A stretch of 64,000 bases of DNA from Clostridia bacterium (lineage in GTDB: Bacteria > Bacillota > Clostridia > Oscillospirales > Acutalibacteraceae), in NCBI GenBank assembly GCA_017631795.1, contig JAGBSO010000030.1, forward strand, positions 62,001-126,000, written 5' to 3'. How positions within the stretch are numbered: position 1 is the first letter of the stretch; each line of letters starts with the position of its first letter. The position numbers and the translations under genes are program-made. Shown in pieces: positions 61,024 to 64,000 of this stretch. Under the pieces are notes generated by a model. The model saw nothing but the letters and a program-made list of their open reading frames with translations. It ran no database searches and was not told the origin of the DNA.

Positions 61024-62208
61024 ATGCGTAATTTTAAGAAAATTTTATGCGTAGTCCTTTCAGTTTTGATGATAGGCTCATGTATGGGCATTGCAGTTTC
61101 TGCAGATGAAGCAGATGAACTGATCGGTACAACAGGTTCTTTCAACATGATCAATTTCAATGTTGCAGGTCTTCCTATTCCTGCATCCGAAACTGAAGAC
61201 GGCAGAGATGCTTATGCTGACACACTTCAGATCGGTGCAAAGCTTAATGCAATGAACTATGATATCGTAGCTCTTCAGGAAGACTTCAACTATGATATAT
61301 ATCTCAGAGAGCTGATGACTAATTATGTAAACAGAGAAAGCTGGTCAGGCGGTATCGGTGAAAGACATCAGACTGACCATGCAGGCGGTGTGCCTCTCGG
61401 TGACGGTCTTAACATTTTCTCAACATTTGCTCAGTACAACGAATACAGAATCCGTTGGGAAGAAAGTGCAGGCGTTCTGGATGACGGTTCAGATGCGCTT
61501 ACAAACAAGGGCTTTGTTGTAATAACAATCAAACTTGCAGAAGGCCGTTATGTTGATATTTATGATATCCATGCAGATGCATACGGCGGAATCGCATCAG
61601 TTAATGCAAGAAAAGCTCAGTATACTCAGCTTGCAGAATACATCAAAAAGCATTCAGTTTATGATGAAGTAACAGGTACATATGACCATGCAGTTATCGT
61701 AACAGGTGACTTCAATTCAAGCATCTGTACAGAAGATTCTGATGGTGATCCTTATCTTATTTCAAAGCTTCTTGAACCCGCTCATCTTAATGATGCATGG
61801 GCAGTAAAGCAGATTTCAGAAATCACAGAAAATCCTGAAGATTATTCAGCATACTATACATATGCAAAAGAAACTGATCTCAGTTATAGTGAAACACAGG
61901 GACATTATGACTCAGTTGAAAGAATCTGCTATGCAGACGGTAACGGTATTGATCTGACATGTGATACATTCGGTTATCTTCAGATCACAGAAGATCTTAC
62001 AAACAGACCTCTTTCAGATCATTGTGCAGCAGAAGCAACATTCACATACAAGATCATTGAAAAAGTTCAGGATTCAAGCCATGACCACGATAAAGAAACT
62101 GTTAAGGCAGACAAAGGCTTACTTCTTAAGTTTATCGAATATATTGCAAGTATTTTCACTGCTATCGGTAAGCTGATTGCAGATCTCGGAAAAGGCATTA
62201 CATTCTGA
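61024..62208 (+). CDS. Secreted EEP-fold hydrolase
   Basis: A 394-residue protein with a signal peptide (1-27, ending AVSAD). The EEP domain carries NFNVAGL, ALQEDFN, the His of IHADAYGG, a D-x-N in VTGDFNSS, and a terminal SDHCAAEATF. The spacing recalls the sphingomyelinase/inositol-phosphatase side of the superfamily more than nucleases. An acidic His-rich linker (SSHDHDKE) leads to a C-terminal amphipathic or weakly hydrophobic helix that could touch the membrane. It has a perfect-consensus promoter, so abundant secretion is likely. Confidence 0.85.
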   Translation: MRNFKKILCVVLSVLMIGSCMGIAVSADEADELIGTTGSFNMINFNVAGLPIPASETEDGRDAYADTLQIGAKLNAMNYDIVALQEDFNYDIYLRELMTNYVNRESWSGGIGERHQTDHAGGVPLGDGLNIFSTFAQYNEYRIRWEESAGVLDDGSDALTNKGFVVITIKLAEGRYVDIYDIHADAYGGIASVNARKAQYTQLAEYIKKHSVYDEVTGTYDHAVIVTGDFNSSICTEDSDGDPYLISKLLEPAHLNDAWAVKQISEITENPEDYSAYYTYAKETDLSYSETQGHYDSVERICYADGNGIDLTCDTFGYLQITEDLTNRPLSDHCAAEATFTYKIIEKVQDSSHDHDKETVKADKGLLLKFIEYIASIFTAIGKLIADLGKGITF

Positions 62209-62242
62209 TCTGTTAAAAAAATAAGATTTGTAAAAATTATGT

Positions 62243-62282
62243 AAAAGGTTTCGTTTATCTATTGATAAACGAAACCTTTTTT
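62243..62282 (+). terminator. Terminator after the secreted EEP hydrolase
   Basis: A perfect 17-bp stem (62243-62259 with 62264-62280), a TATT loop and six T residues (62277-62282). Its loop and 3' arm contain the -35 box of the next promoter. Confidence 0.92.
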
Positions 62283-62290
62283 GATATAAT
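62262..62290 (+). promoter_or_regulatory. Promoter of the epimerase, embedded in the terminator
   Basis: TTGATA (62262-62267), 17 nt ending TGA, TATAAT (62285-62290). The -35 box lies in the hairpin of the preceding terminator. Confidence 0.72.
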
Positions 62291-62323
62291 TATACGGAAA
62301 ATAACATGGAAAGAAGTGTTAAC

Positions 62324-63343
62324 ATGAAAGTTTTTATGATCGGCGGTACAGGACTTCTCGGTTCTGCTGCAGCACAGTTGTTTATTGACAAAGGTCACAG
62401 TGTAAAGACATTGTCTCTTCCTCCTCTTCCCGAAGGAGCACCTATTCCTGAGGAAATGGAAATTGAGTTCTGCAATGTAAATGAAAAGACAGACGACGAA
62501 CTCAAAGAGATGATGAAGGGTTATGATTGTTTTGTATTTGCAGCAGGTATTGACGAACGTGTAGAATTCCCTGCACCCGTATATGATGCATATTACAAAT
62601 ACAACATTGCTCCTCTCAAGAGAATTCTTCCTATCTGTAAAGAAGTTGGTATGAAGAAGGCTGTTGTTCTCGGTTCATATTTCTCATATCTTGCAAAAGA
62701 GCGTCCTGATATGAAGCTTACAGAAAAGCATCCTTACATCAGAAGCCGTATCGATCAGGAAAATGTTGCATTTTCTTTTGCTGATGAAAACTTCGATGTT
62801 GCAGTTCTTGAACTTCCTTATATCTTCGGCACACAGCCCGGCAGAAAGCCTGTATGGGTTATTCTTATTGAACAGATCAAGCGTATGGATAAGCTTCCGT
62901 TCACAATGTATCCCGGCGGCGGTACAGCAATGCTTACAGTTCGTCAGGTTGCTGAAGTTATTGTCGGTGCAGCAGAAAAATCAAAGGGCGCAAAAGCATG
63001 GCCTATCAGCATGTATAATATGACATGGAAGGAATTCCTTAAGGTTGTTTATGCTGCAAGAGGAATGGGCGATAACAGAAAAATTATCAGCGTAGCCCCC
63101 TGGATGATGAGAATGGGTCTCGGTGGCGTTAAGAAAGAATATGCTGAAAAAGGCATTGAAAGCGGTATTGACGTTGACGGTCTTGCAGATATCATGGGAC
63201 TTAATCTTTTCATTGATAAAAAGTATAGTGTTGAACTTGGTGCAACAGAAGATGACATCAAGGCTGCTATCACAGATTCAATCAAGGTCAGCCAGGCATC
63301 ATATGACGGCAAAGTCAAGCTCCTTGAAATGAAAGGCGAATAA
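62324..63343 (+). CDS. NAD-dependent epimerase/dehydratase family protein
   Basis: A 339-residue extended short-chain dehydrogenase. The Rossmann motif GGTGLLGSAA is at residues 7-16. The usual YxxxK is not obvious: the region after VVLGSYFSYLAKERP has a Tyr-Leu-Ala-Lys that may serve instead. The start is ATG at 62324; an in-frame ATG at 62306 is possible. Substrate unknown. It is monocistronic, with its own promoter and terminator. Confidence 0.82.
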   Translation: MKVFMIGGTGLLGSAAAQLFIDKGHSVKTLSLPPLPEGAPIPEEMEIEFCNVNEKTDDELKEMMKGYDCFVFAAGIDERVEFPAPVYDAYYKYNIAPLKRILPICKEVGMKKAVVLGSYFSYLAKERPDMKLTEKHPYIRSRIDQENVAFSFADENFDVAVLELPYIFGTQPGRKPVWVILIEQIKRMDKLPFTMYPGGGTAMLTVRQVAEVIVGAAEKSKGAKAWPISMYNMTWKEFLKVVYAARGMGDNRKIISVAPWMMRMGLGGVKKEYAEKGIESGIDVDGLADIMGLNLFIDKKYSVELGATEDDIKAAITDSIKVSQASYDGKVKLLEMKGE

Positions 63344-63350
63344 TATTATT

Positions 63351-63382
63351 AATGCAACGGTCTTAGGACTGTTGCATTTTTT
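63351..63382 (+). terminator. Terminator after the epimerase gene
   Basis: A 12-bp stem with one G-U pair (63351-63362 with 63367-63378), a TTAG loop and a T run. Confidence 0.9.
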
Positions 63383-63415
63383 ATTGATTTGTAGTATTAT
63401 TTTATCGGTGATAGT

Positions 63416-64000
63416 ATGGCAGACCAGTTTATAAGAACAAGTCTTCTTTATTCTGAAGAAGCAGTTGAAAAATTCAAGAAATCAAGAGTTGCAGTTTTCG
63501 GTATCGGTGGTGTAGGCGGACATCTTGCAGAAGCTCTTGCAAGAAGCGGTATCGGCACAATTGATATTATTGATAATGATACCGTATCCGTAACAAACAT
63601 CAACAGACAGATTATTGCAACACATGAAACGGTGGGGAAACCGAAGGTGGATGTTATGGAAGAGAGAATACATTCCATAAATCCGGAGTGTGTTGTCAAT
63701 AAATATAACACTTTTGTTTTACCTGAAAATATAAATGATTTTGAATTTTCAGCGTATGATTATGTTGCAGATGCAATTGACACAGTCAGCGGAAAACTTG
63801 CAATAATAAAAAAATCCTATGAAAATAACATACCGGTAATCAGCTCAATGGGTGCAGGAAATAAGCTTGACCCAACAAGATTTGAGATTACTGATATTTA
63901 TAAAACTTCCGTATGTCCTCTTGCAAGAGTTATGCGAAAACTCTGTAAGGAAAACGGAATAAAAAAACTCAAAGTAGTTTTTTCAAAGGAAGAGGCAATA
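63416..64000 (+). CDS. tcdA: tRNA threonylcarbamoyladenosine dehydratase (truncated by window)
   Basis: The first 195 codons of a ThiF/E1-like ATP-dependent enzyme (TcdA/CsdL) that cyclises t6A37 of tRNAs. GGTGAT precedes the ATG. The nucleotide-binding GIGGVGGHLAEAL, the N-terminal RTSLLYSEEAVEKFKKSRVAVFG, the DNDTVSVTNINRQ motif and DAIDTVSGK are all typical. A ThiF-like MoeB/ThiF paralogue is less likely because RTSLLY and the VNKYNTF segment follow the TcdA pattern. The 3' end lies beyond the window. Confidence 0.9.
   Translation, partial: MADQFIRTSLLYSEEAVEKFKKSRVAVFGIGGVGGHLAEALARSGIGTIDIIDNDTVSVTNINRQIIATHETVGKPKVDVMEERIHSINPECVVNKYNTFVLPENINDFEFSAYDYVADAIDTVSGKLAIIKKSYENNIPVISSMGAGNKLDPTRFEITDIYKTSVCPLARVMRKLCKENGIKKLKVVFSKEEAI

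Overview
The window is about 64 kb of low-GC, AGA-rich DNA with AT-rich intergenic regions, strong Shine-Dalgarno sites, and housekeeping promoters that nearly all use a 17-nt spacer. The gene content points to an anaerobic, probably gut-associated, spore-forming member of the Clostridia close to Ruminococcaceae/Oscillospiraceae. The evidence is a sigma-G gene, a SpoIVFA/SpoIVFB-like pair, a DUF1540 protein, an ECF transporter core, clostridial operon layouts, and a dockerin protein beside a sortase-anchored cohesin protein. No species is claimed. There is no phage, transposase, rRNA, tRNA or CRISPR array, and no gene-free stretch longer than 300 bases.

Layout. 1-240 is a divergent promoter region; a gene leaving the left edge shows only its start codon. 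241-4367 holds metG, a TatD nuclease and citrate synthase. 4418-8993 is the most distinctive locus: a divergent XRE repressor, a 1079-residue secreted protein (two NlpC/P60-like domains, three ricin-type lectin domains, a C-terminal dockerin) and a small wall-anchored single-cohesin protein. 9152-10321 is an AI-2E-family exporter. 10438-22385 is a complete myo-inositol catabolic module in two transcription units: iolJ, phosphoesterase and AraC regulator, then iolC, a DUF218 membrane protein, iolB, iolD, iolE, iolA and iolG. A separately promoted second Gfo/Idh dehydrogenase follows. 22475-26532 runs leftward: sigG, a GPH-family symporter that may import inositol, and prfC.

26701-28566 has two tandem EEP-fold hydrolases; a third, secreted one is at 61024-62208. 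28789-32752 has an M23/M50 pair like SpoIVFA/SpoIVFB, then the TIGR03960 radical SAM and TIGR03936 proteins that often accompany it in Clostridia. 32951-37929 is rplS, three tandem type I signal peptidases, rbgA, rnhB, a UPF0102 protein and an M19 dipeptidase. Then come thrC, a 54-codon DUF1540 gene on the minus strand, a phosphoesterase, tig-clpP-clpX, an esterase, a nitroreductase and an Eis-like acetyltransferase. 47009-54694 is ruvC-ruvA-ruvB-glmM-RNA methyltransferase-ecfA1-ecfA2-ecfT-truA. 54708-60954 carries envelope genes: a DUF5711-like propeller, CvpA, a CDP-alcohol phosphatidyltransferase, a DUF2156-GNAT fusion, a DJ-1 protein and mltG. The window ends with an epimerase and a truncated tcdA.

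Functional reading. The inositol genes cover every step from myo-inositol to acetyl-CoA and dihydroxyacetone phosphate. The dockerin/cohesin pair looks like a minimal surface-display device: the anchored cohesin could hold a lectin-armed peptidoglycan hydrolase on the cell wall, under a dedicated repressor. This is the best candidate in the window for an undescribed system. Smaller leads are a hairpin that would bury the sigG ribosome-binding site, two copies of a palindromic repeat, and a terminator that contains the next gene's -35 box.
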